Positions 1 to 5,712 of a stretch of 7,105 nucleotides of DNA are shown here, one piece after another. Location: assembly GCA_024762735.1 (NCBI GenBank), contig JANTGU010000115.1:1-7105 (forward strand). The letters are read 5' to 3'. The translations under genes were made by a program, and so were the position numbers. Within the stretch, counting starts at the first letter, position 1. Each line of letters starts with the position of its first letter. The notes under the pieces are model-generated. The model searched no databases and had not been told where the DNA came from. It saw nothing but the letters and a program-made list of their open reading frames with translations. Source of the stretch: Bacteroidales bacterium. Lineage in GTDB: Bacteria > Bacteroidota > Bacteroidia > Bacteroidales > F082.

Positions 1-688
1 GCTGGAACGCCTGATAAATGAAGAAGCACCCGAGATAAAAATGATTGGCAAGGCTGTTAATGCCCAAAATGCGCTGGAAATAATCATGGACAAAAGTCCT
101 GATATTATTTTTCTTGATATACAGATGCCCGGAAATGATGGGTTTTGGCTGGCTGATAAGCTTGGCAAAATGAAAATAGAAACCAGCATTATTTTTGTAA
201 CGGCCTACGATGAGTACGCCATCGAAGCCATCAAACATGCCGCTTTCGATTTCCTGACCAAACCGGTAATTCCCGAAGAGCTCCAATCGACCGTTAAACG
301 GTTTCTTGCAAGCAATAATAACCACAATCTCGGGAGTAAATTAAAAAATCTTGAAACCTTTTTAAAGCAAAACCGGGTTAAGTTCAATCATCAAAACGGG
401 TTTATTTATATCAACGTCACCGATATTGTTTACTGCAGAGCGGATGGAAACTATTGTGAAATTGTATTGGCCGATGGCAAAACCGAGTTGCTGACCATGC
501 AGCTTGGCAGTGTTGAAAAGAAATTGGGCAAAAATATTTTTTTAAGAATTAACCGCTCCACCCTTATCAACATTGATTACCTTGACAGCTTTGACACTAA
601 AACCAAAACCGTGCTTTTATCAGATGTTATTCAACAGCATGAATTCAAGGCTTCTTTGTCAGGGGCAAAGAAATTGAGGAAATTGTAA
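1..688 (+). CDS. LytTR-family response regulator, 5'-truncated by the window edge
   Basis: Two-component response regulator: a receiver domain takes a phosphate from a sensor kinase and a LytTR domain binds DNA. The reading frame is open from base 2, so the ATG at 41 is internal; the missing N-terminus would hold the first beta strand and the acidic Mg-binding residues. Numbering from the Met at 41, the receiver shows the phospho-acceptor D26 in FLDIQMP (codon 116-118), the switch residue T54 in FVTAYDE and the conserved K74 in LTKP. A linker at about 88-111 leads to a LytTR domain (about 112-212) with the hallmarks IVYCRADGNYCEI and FLRINRSTLINIDYL. Such regulators usually sit beside a membrane histidine kinase of the LytS/YehU type, which would lie to the left; it is not visible. 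The gene converges on the fatty-acid genes and gives no evidence of controlling them. Family assignment is secure; the target genes are unknown. Confidence 0.95.
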   Translation, partial: LERLINEEAPEIKMIGKAVNAQNALEIIMDKSPDIIFLDIQMPGNDGFWLADKLGKMKIETSIIFVTAYDEYAIEAIKHAAFDFLTKPVIPEELQSTVKRFLASNNNHNLGSKLKNLETFLKQNRVKFNHQNGFIYINVTDIVYCRADGNYCEIVLADGKTELLTMQLGSVEKKLGKNIFLRINRSTLINIDYLDSFDTKTKTVLLSDVIQQHEFKASLSGAKKLRKL

Positions 689-759
689 AAAACCTGGCCT
701 GACAGGTGCCATTACACGGGGCCCGGGATTAGTCAAAAGTTGGTGATAAAAAAATTCAA

Positions 760-812
760 CCCGACCTAACAGGTCGCCGCCGCACTTGCCTGCTGAGACC
801 TGTTAGGACGGG
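760..812. terminator. Hairpin between convergent genes, likely terminator (repeat family member)
   Basis: Arms 760-775 and 797-812 are complementary at 15 of 16 positions, with a 21-base loop. Read on the - strand the stem is followed, five bases later, by a run of seven T (bases 748-754), as expected of an intrinsic terminator 15 bp beyond the stop codon of the FeS oxidoreductase. On the + strand the stem is followed by tttattt, a weaker tract that may also serve the response regulator. The sequence is clearly related to the hairpin at 3141-3186, including part of the loop, so it is also a copy of a dispersed repeat. A partial copy of one arm (cctgacaggt) lies at 698-707. Confidence 0.7.
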
Positions 813-826
813 TTTATTTCTTAAAT

Positions 827-2911
827 CTACAATCCCATGCTCATGCTTACCAGCTCGGCGATGTCGTAGTTTTTAACCTCTTCCTCTTTGTTGGTGTATT
901 TGATGCCATCGGTTATCATGGTCATACAGAAAGGGCAGGCGGTACAGATGATGTCGGCGCCGGTTTCGAGGGCTTCTTCGGTGCGTTCGATGAAAATCTC
1001 CTTGTCACCTTTCTCAGCTTCTTTAAACATTTGTCCGCCACCGGCACCACAGCAAAGGGCAAAACTTTTGTTGCGTTCCATTTCAACCGTTGTTAGCGAC
1101 GGAATGGCTTTTAGTACATCACGGGGTGCATCATATTCTCCATTGCCACGGCCTAAATAACATGGGTCGTGATAGGTAATTTTCTTTCCTTTTAGTTCGC
1201 CGCCATCCACATGAAGCTCTCCGGAAGCAATTTTTTGTTGCAGGAACTGGGTATGATGCTGAACCTGGTAGTTGCCTCCCAAATCAGGATATTCGTTTTT
1301 CAGCGTGTTAAAATCGTGGGGATCGGCCGTGATGATTTTCGTCACTTCATAACCATTTAACACTTCAATATTGGTGAGTGCCTGCATCTGAAACAGCATC
1401 TCGTTACCGGCACGACGAGCCACATCGCCACTGTCGGATTCTTCAACACCCAGCACAGCATAGTCCACTTTTAGATGGTTGAGGATTTTTACAAACTCAC
1501 GCATTACTTTCTTATAACGGTCGTCGAAAGCCCCTGCAGAACCCACCCACAACAAATACTCAGGTTTTTTACCTTCGGCCACCACATCGGCCATCACCGG
1601 CACCTCCAGTCCTTCAGCCCACAGCAAGCGGTCTTCGGGTGAAAACTGCCAGGGAGCACCGTTGTTTTCGATGTTGGAGAAAACAGTATTTAAACCGGAT
1701 GGTGCTTTGGCCTCTTCCATCACCAGATAACGGCGAATTCCCAAAATAATAGAGGGCTGATTGATGTTAACAGGGCACTCCTGGGCACAAGCATTACACA
1801 ATGTACAAGCCCAGAGTTCCTCTTCGGTGAGGTAGCTTCCCAGCAGTGCTTTACCGTCATCGAAGTCCTTGCCATTTTTTATCATTTCAGGACCCTTCTC
1901 CTTCATTCGCTTGCGGGTGTCCATCATCACCTTCCGGGGTGACAACAGTTTTCCGGTAATGTTGGCCGGGCACACAGAAGTACATCTTCCGCATTGCGTG
2001 CACGAGAGGGAGTTCATGTAGTTGATCCAGGTCACATCTTCAATATCTTTGATTCCAAAGCGCTCCACCGCTTCTTCTTCACCTTCGGCAGGCTCTTCAA
2101 AAGCAGCATTGGGGTCGAGCATCATTTTAACCTCTTTGGTAATGTTTTCCATGTTATCAACATATCCCAAAGGCTCCAATCGCCCCACAAAGGTGTTGGG
2201 GACGGAAACAAACACGTGGAAGTGTTTGGAGTAGGGCAGGATGTTGGCAAACAGGAATATCAAGGTAATGTGTACCCACCAATTAAATTGATACCAAAAC
2301 CAGGCGGTTTCGCCTGAAACATCACCAAACAAACTAGTTAGATGGCTGCTTACAGGGTAAACGCCTAAGACTTCGCTACCGGATTGATGAGCCCATATCA
2401 GATAAAAGGTGTTCATGCCCAGCAAAGAGATCATCAGCACCAGGATTATGGTTAACGCGATGTTGGCGTCCATTTTGTCCACTTTACGCATTTCGGGGCC
2501 ATAAAACCGCTTGATGTGCATAAAGAGTCTTCTGACTAAAAAAGCGATTACCGCCAGGGCGATGATCAGCCCAAAAATATCGCCGGAAGCCATTAAAAAA
2601 TCATATAGCCAACCCAGGCCCGAAAAGGCCTTTTCAGTGCCAAACAGCCCGTCGATAACCATCTCGACGCTTCCAAAAAGGATAAGCAGAAAGCCCCACC
2701 ATACCAGCGCATGCATCATGCCTACCCAGCGGCGGCGCAATATTTTTTTCTGCAGAAAGGCAATCTCTATCATCATCATGAACCGCTTGCCCCAGTCGCC
2801 AATTTTTTTGGGTTTGGTAAACTTGAAAAACCGCACATACCGGTAAATTGAAAATGCAAATACGCCCAGCGTGATGAGCAATACAATGAGGAAGATAATC
2901 TGCTTTTCCAT
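827..2911 (-). CDS. Membrane-anchored heme/FeS oxidoreductase, likely EtfAB:menaquinone oxidoreductase (EMO type)
   Basis: Predicted to carry electrons from reduced electron-transfer flavoprotein to menaquinone at the cytoplasmic membrane. Domain order: a NarI-like membrane part with five helices (about 5-25, 64-87, 108-128, 150-173, 208-227); a ferredoxin-like part with two CxxCxxCxxxCP motifs (C304/C307/C310/C314 and C369/C372/C375/C379); then two HdrD/GlpC-like CCG (DUF224) domains. H67 in helix 2 and H214 in helix 5 are the best candidates for axial ligands of a heme b; H230 and H232 follow helix 5. The C-terminal CCG domain has all its cysteines (C584, C620-C621, C656, C659). The first (about 450-510) has none: S458 and D493 stand where cysteines are expected. 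Length (694) fits EMO-type proteins. The start ATG has no clear Shine-Dalgarno, usual in Bacteroidota. Family relatives include HdrD-like and lactate- or glycolate-oxidizing FeS subunits; the acyl-CoA gene neighbours favour the ETF role, which is inference. Confidence 0.85.
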   Translation of the reverse strand: MEKQIIFLIVLLITLGVFAFSIYRYVRFFKFTKPKKIGDWGKRFMMMIEIAFLQKKILRRRWVGMMHALVWWGFLLILFGSVEMVIDGLFGTEKAFSGLGWLYDFLMASGDIFGLIIALAVIAFLVRRLFMHIKRFYGPEMRKVDKMDANIALTIILVLMISLLGMNTFYLIWAHQSGSEVLGVYPVSSHLTSLFGDVSGETAWFWYQFNWWVHITLIFLFANILPYSKHFHVFVSVPNTFVGRLEPLGYVDNMENITKEVKMMLDPNAAFEEPAEGEEEAVERFGIKDIEDVTWINYMNSLSCTQCGRCTSVCPANITGKLLSPRKVMMDTRKRMKEKGPEMIKNGKDFDDGKALLGSYLTEEELWACTLCNACAQECPVNINQPSIILGIRRYLVMEEAKAPSGLNTVFSNIENNGAPWQFSPEDRLLWAEGLEVPVMADVVAEGKKPEYLLWVGSAGAFDDRYKKVMREFVKILNHLKVDYAVLGVEESDSGDVARRAGNEMLFQMQALTNIEVLNGYEVTKIITADPHDFNTLKNEYPDLGGNYQVQHHTQFLQQKIASGELHVDGGELKGKKITYHDPCYLGRGNGEYDAPRDVLKAIPSLTTVEMERNKSFALCCGAGGGQMFKEAEKGDKEIFIERTEEALETGADIICTACPFCMTMITDGIKYTNKEEEVKNYDIAELVSMSMGL

Positions 2912-2935
2912 ATCTATCTGTTTTTTGTTGTTATG

Positions 2936-2967
2936 TTAGGTCACTTCGACAGGCTGAGTGACCGGAT
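2936..2967. repeat. Palindromic dispersed repeat, copy 1
   Basis: Bases 2939-2963 begin ggtcact and end agtgacc, giving a 7-bp perfect stem around a central tcgacaggctg. The 32-base unit recurs at 2989-3020 with two differences (30 of 32 identical), at a period of 53 bases. The reverse strand carries a variant of the core ctgagc..gtcgaag seen also at 5618-5633 and 5655-5670. Repeats with this core are scattered in intergenic DNA of many Bacteroidota; their function is not settled. Confidence 0.8.
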
Positions 2968-2988
2968 ATTATGTTTCTTGCTGTTTCA

Positions 2989-3020
2989 TTAGGTCACTTC
3001 GACAAGCTCAGTGACCGGAT
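2989..3020. repeat. Palindromic dispersed repeat, copy 2
   Basis: Second copy of the 32-base unit at 2936-2967. The ggtcact/agtgacc stem (2992-2998 and 3010-3016) is unchanged; the two differences both fall in the loop region. On the - strand the centre reads gagcttgtcga, the commoner form of this repeat. T-rich stretches follow both copies on the + strand (tttctgttttttt after this one), so the 53-base period may be a partly decayed tandem duplication. Confidence 0.8.
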
Positions 3021-3037
3021 TTTCTGTTTTTTTATTA

Positions 3038-3058
3038 CTCACGGCTATAAATCGTGAG
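3038..3058. repeat. Small inverted repeat
   Basis: ctcacg (3038-3043) pairs with cgtgag (3053-3058) around a nine-base loop gctataaat. The left half and its upstream bases (3032-3051) resemble 3122-3141 at 17 of 20 positions, but the second copy lacks the right arm. It could be a remnant of a repeat unit or a weak hairpin; no T-tract supports a terminator. Confidence 0.4.
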
Positions 3059-3140
3059 ATTGATTTTGTTCATCAATGCCTGGCAAGTCGTCATCAAATG
3101 GCTGATTCTGCTTGCTCTCGGTTATTACTTACGTTTATAA

Positions 3141-3186
3141 ACCTGACAGGTCGCCAACCCGCTATGCCAACTGAGACCTGTCAGGT
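3141..3186. terminator. 12-bp perfect hairpin downstream of the acyl-CoA synthetase (repeat family member)
   Basis: acctgacaggtc (3141-3152) and gacctgtcaggt (3175-3186) are exact complements around a 22-base loop. The hairpin begins 14 bases beyond the synthetase stop codon, in the place of a terminator. No run of T follows on the - strand, so termination by itself is uncertain; it could instead protect the 3' end or attenuate read-through into the FeS oxidoreductase gene. Stem, loop length and the gcc..ctga loop edges match the hairpin at 760-812, showing that both belong to one dispersed repeat family. Confidence 0.55.
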
Positions 3187-3200
3187 GGGTGATTCATCAA

Positions 3201-5012
3201 CTATTCTACACTCTTTACCACTAAATTACCCGGGTCATCAGAATAGCCATAAAGATAGTCTAATTTCTTTTTATAGACCTTTTTTAAATGACGCCGTTTC
3301 AATTTTAATGTGGGCGATAGTTCGCCGGTATCGGGGGTCCAGGGGCGACAAGTGAGTGCAAACTTTTTAATCTGGCGATGACGTCCCAGTGTAGCATTGA
3401 TACGGTCAACCTCTTTCTGAATGCGGTCAATCACTGTTTGATTTTCTATTAAATCGACATTACCTCGATAATTGACTTTATTGTTGGCAGCCCATTTGTG
3501 AAGTACTTCAAAATCGGGACTAATGATGGCAGCAGCAAACTTTTCTCCCTCACCTACCACCATCAACTGATCGATAAAGGGTGATTCCTTAAATTTATTT
3601 TCTACCAATTGCGGCGCCACATATTTCCCGGTAGAGAGTTTAAAAATCTCTTTTTTCCTATCGGTGATTTTTAAAATGTTGTATTCACCCAATTCACCAA
3701 TATCACCGGTATGGAACCATCCGTCTTTATCGATTACCTCTTTGGTTTTTTCAGGATCTTTGTAATATCCTTTCATCAGGTTGGGGCCTCGCATTAAAAT
3801 TTCACCATCCTCGGCAATTTTCACCTCCACATTATCCAAAACAGGACCCACGGTACCGAATTTTATGTACGGGTATTCCGGATGATTTACCGAAATAACC
3901 GGGGAAGTTTCTGTCAATCCGTATCCTTCGTTAATAGGAATCCCGGCGGCATAAAAAAGACGGGCTAACCTGGGTTGAAGGGCTGCTCCACCCGAAACAA
4001 TAACTTTAATATTGCCCCCGAGTGCCTCGCGCCATTTAACAAAAATAAGCTTGTTGGCCAGTTTAAGCTGTTGCTCGTACCACCAGCCGTTGGCTCCGTT
4101 AAGTTCGTATTTTAACCCCAGTTCGACCGCCCAGAAAAAGAGTTTGCGTTTAACGCCTGTAAGTTCTTTACCGGAAAGCATGATTTTATCGTACAACTTT
4201 TCAATAACACGGGGCACCGTGGTAAACCCGTGAGGTTTTATCTCTTTAAGATTTTCACCTATCGTATCGATGCTTTCGGCATAATAAACGCCGATGCCTT
4301 TAAACTGGTGCAGGTAATTTACTTCACGCTCTAAAACATGGCACATCGGCAAAAAGCTCAACGATCTCATCCCTTCGCCCATGGGTAAAATGTCTTTGGT
4401 AGCCTTTACGTTGCTCAAAAAATTGGTATGCGAAAGCATCACCCCTTTTGACAGCCCCGTGGTACCGGAAGTATAGATGATGGAAAGCAGACTATCCGGA
4501 TCTATTTTATCGCGTACAGAAACCAGTTTATCAAACAGATCATCTTTGTTCTTTTTCCCAAGTTCGATAATTTCGTTAAAATTATTCACTCCTTCTACCG
4601 GGTCAATGGTCCAAACTTTTTCGATGTTTTCGGTATTGTCAGCTATCTTTTTTGCCCGTTCGTAAAGTTCCTTTGAAGAAACAATCAAAGCGCGGGCTTC
4701 GGAATGTGAAAAGATATGCTTCAGTTCACGCTCGCTGTTGTTGGGATAAATTGGAACATGCACCACCCCAACCTGTGCCATTCCCATATCCATAAAGTTC
4801 CATTCGGGACGGTTGTTTGATATGGTTACAATTTTATCGCCCGGCTTAAAGTCCATGGAAAGCAGTCCTATGCTAAAATAGTCAACATTGTTTTTGTACT
4901 CCTGGGTGGAAAACTTTTCCCAGCGACCGTTTCGTTTCACTGCCAGGGCATCGTCGCGTTGATATTTTTCAAGAAGTTGATCAACGATATCAAAAGTTCT
5001 GGTTACTTCCAT
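3201..5012 (-). CDS. Long-chain fatty-acid--CoA ligase (AMP-forming acyl-CoA synthetase)
   Basis: Activates free fatty acids with ATP and CoA to acyl-CoA, AMP and pyrophosphate, the entry step to beta-oxidation or lipid synthesis; probably cytoplasmic at the membrane face. The 603-residue chain is a complete ANL-superfamily enzyme of the usual long-chain size. Visible motifs: the ATP-binding loop YTSGTTGLSKG (180-190), the adenine-site motif YGLTETS (364-370), GWFHTGD (431-437) with the ribose-binding D437, the hinge region ITDRKKEIFKLSTGKYVAP (449-467), and a C-terminal ELSPTLKLKRR (564-574) carrying the likely catalytic lysine, K570 or K572. It starts 18 bp after the hotdog gene's stop, so the two are probably cotranscribed. 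I give no symbol because fadD-like genes are often multi-copy in this phylum and substrate length cannot be read from sequence. Confidence 0.93.
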   Translation of the reverse strand: MEVTRTFDIVDQLLEKYQRDDALAVKRNGRWEKFSTQEYKNNVDYFSIGLLSMDFKPGDKIVTISNNRPEWNFMDMGMAQVGVVHVPIYPNNSERELKHIFSHSEARALIVSSKELYERAKKIADNTENIEKVWTIDPVEGVNNFNEIIELGKKNKDDLFDKLVSVRDKIDPDSLLSIIYTSGTTGLSKGVMLSHTNFLSNVKATKDILPMGEGMRSLSFLPMCHVLEREVNYLHQFKGIGVYYAESIDTIGENLKEIKPHGFTTVPRVIEKLYDKIMLSGKELTGVKRKLFFWAVELGLKYELNGANGWWYEQQLKLANKLIFVKWREALGGNIKVIVSGGAALQPRLARLFYAAGIPINEGYGLTETSPVISVNHPEYPYIKFGTVGPVLDNVEVKIAEDGEILMRGPNLMKGYYKDPEKTKEVIDKDGWFHTGDIGELGEYNILKITDRKKEIFKLSTGKYVAPQLVENKFKESPFIDQLMVVGEGEKFAAAIISPDFEVLHKWAANNKVNYRGNVDLIENQTVIDRIQKEVDRINATLGRHRQIKKFALTCRPWTPDTGELSPTLKLKRRHLKKVYKKKLDYLYGYSDDPGNLVVKSVE

Positions 5013-5030
5013 GATAATTGTTTTTAGGGT

Positions 5031-5516
5031 TTATACTTTTTTGGGTTTAAAGGTCCAGGTAAACTGGAAGGTGGCTACCACATCGCCATGCGTATCGTAG
5101 CCTGTTGAAGTTACATCTACTGTTTTACCTTCGCCTGTTTCCAGACTTTCGGCGATGGTGCTCGCAATTTTTTTTCCATCGTTACAAACAAAACGAATTC
5201 GTGTACGTGCCTTTTTGGTGAAAGAGGCCTGCATATTAAACACGAGCATCGACATGGGTTTGGGGGTTTCGTGCACTAACGCAATGGCTTGTACCCCTGA
5301 CGAAAGTTCGGCGGCCATGCTCATCACGGCAAAATACATCGACTGGAACGGGTTTACGTTTAAATGCTTATAAGGAACTGTCACCACGGCGTGCTCGTCG
5401 TCAAACTCCACAACCCGCAATCCTGCCAGCGTTCCCATGGGCATGTTTTTTAACATGAACAGGTTCAGCTTTAAAGGGTTTGTGGCCATTTTCCTTATTT
5501 TGTTTTCTTTGGGCAT
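5031..5516 (-). CDS. Hotdog-fold DUF4442-like protein, possible acyl-CoA thioesterase
   Basis: A 161-residue soluble protein with the look of the DUF4442 branch of the hotdog superfamily (PaaI/YiiD-C-like). The best evidence is NPFQSMYFAV..AAELSSG (55-74), which matches the helix of the hotdog fold with its conserved N-P, Y and A-E-L residues, followed by long alternating beta strands (about 91-158) ending in FQFTWTFKPKK. Hotdog proteins hydrolyse or bind acyl-CoA thioesters; here the substrate is unknown. The position 18 bp before the acyl-CoA synthetase supports a role with acyl-CoA, for example relieving CoA trapping, but this is inference. Start: the ATG at 5516 has no clear ribosome-binding site; an in-frame Met 10 (codon 5487-5489) preceded by ataaggaaa could be the true start and would give 152 residues. 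The upstream DNA is the MITE-like element. Confidence 0.75.
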   Translation of the reverse strand: MPKENKIRKMATNPLKLNLFMLKNMPMGTLAGLRVVEFDDEHAVVTVPYKHLNVNPFQSMYFAVMSMAAELSSGVQAIALVHETPKPMSMLVFNMQASFTKKARTRIRFVCNDGKKIASTIAESLETGEGKTVDVTSTGYDTHGDVVATFQFTWTFKPKKV

Positions 5517-5611
5517 CGTGATGAATGGTTTGTTATAAGGGGCTGTCTAAAAAGTCATTCTTTATGTCATTTTGAACACCTGCCTGAATAAACAGGTAGG
5601 CAATCGAAGCT

Positions 5612-5639
5612 GTCACACTGAGCGTAGTCGAAGTGTGAC
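5612..5639. repeat. Palindrome with ctgagcgtagtcgaag core, copy A
   Basis: gtcacact (5612-5619) and agtgtgac (5632-5639) form a perfect 8-bp stem around gagcgtagtcga. The 16-base core 5618-5633 is the exact reverse complement of 5655-5670, so the two palindromes can also pair with each other into one long cruciform or hairpin. Same broad family as the repeats at 2936-2967 and 2989-3020. Confidence 0.8.
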
Positions 5640-5650
5640 GAGTATTAATT

Positions 5651-5674
5651 CATGCTTCGACTACGCTCAGCATG
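5651..5674. repeat. Palindrome with ctgagcgtagtcgaag core, copy B (inverted)
   Basis: catgct (5651-5656) pairs with agcatg (5669-5674) around the same core as copy A, read on the other strand. The arms differ from copy A yet remain self-complementary. It lies inside the MITE-like element and downstream of the acyl-CoA dehydrogenase stop codon, where it would be transcribed as a 3' stem-loop. Confidence 0.75.
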
Positions 5675-5712
5675 ACAAATACTACTTAATAGACAGCCTC
5701 TTTTTTTTATTT

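Larger units (their letters stand above)
2912..3200. other. 289-base gene-free stretch rich in short repeats
   Basis: No credible gene lies here. A + strand reading frame crossing it runs antisense into the synthetase gene and has no family features. The stretch contains two near-identical 32-base palindromic repeats, a small inverted repeat, a degenerate 20-base direct repeat (3032-3051 and 3122-3141, 17 of 20 identical) and a 12-bp hairpin. It must hold either a promoter for the FeS oxidoreductase or a read-through leader from the synthetase; I could not see a convincing Bacteroidota TAnnTTTG promoter element just upstream of 2911. Confidence 0.6.
5537..5702. mobile_element. MITE-like element with terminal inverted repeats
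   Basis: A 166-base non-coding unit fills most of the gap between the acyl-CoA dehydrogenase and the hotdog gene. Ends 5537-5549 and 5690-5702 are complementary at 12 of 13 positions (aagRggctgtcta), extending to 16 of 19. Inside are a hairpin at 5579-5600 (cctgcctg / caggtagg, aataaa loop) and two oppositely oriented palindromes at 5612-5639 and 5651-5674. The ggctgtct terminus resembles ends of insertion sequences known in Bacteroidota, so a transposase supplied in trans is possible. No target-site duplication is evident and no transposase is encoded. It could alternatively be a REP-like array or a 3' structural element of the dehydrogenase transcript. Confidence 0.55.

Noticed and set aside
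41..43. ATG at 41 as start of the response regulator
   Set aside because: The frame is open from base 2 with plausible receiver-domain sequence (LERLINEEAPEIK), and starting at 41 would drop the first beta strand and acidic residues of the receiver.
1994..2317. 107-residue + strand frame, and others at 888-1160, 2022-2234 and 2511-2846
   Set aside because: All lie antisense inside the FeS oxidoreductase gene, which has clear motifs along its full length; none shows a recognisable domain.
2936..3020. Possible CRISPR array from the two direct repeats
   Set aside because: Only two copies, each internally palindromic with a spacer of 21 bases, and no cas genes; the sequence matches a dispersed intergenic repeat family found again near 5612-5674.
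3011..3355. 114-residue + strand frame across the repeat-rich gap
   Set aside because: It starts in the palindromic repeats, crosses the 3141-3186 hairpin and ends antisense in the synthetase C-terminus; no domain or ribosome-binding site supports it.
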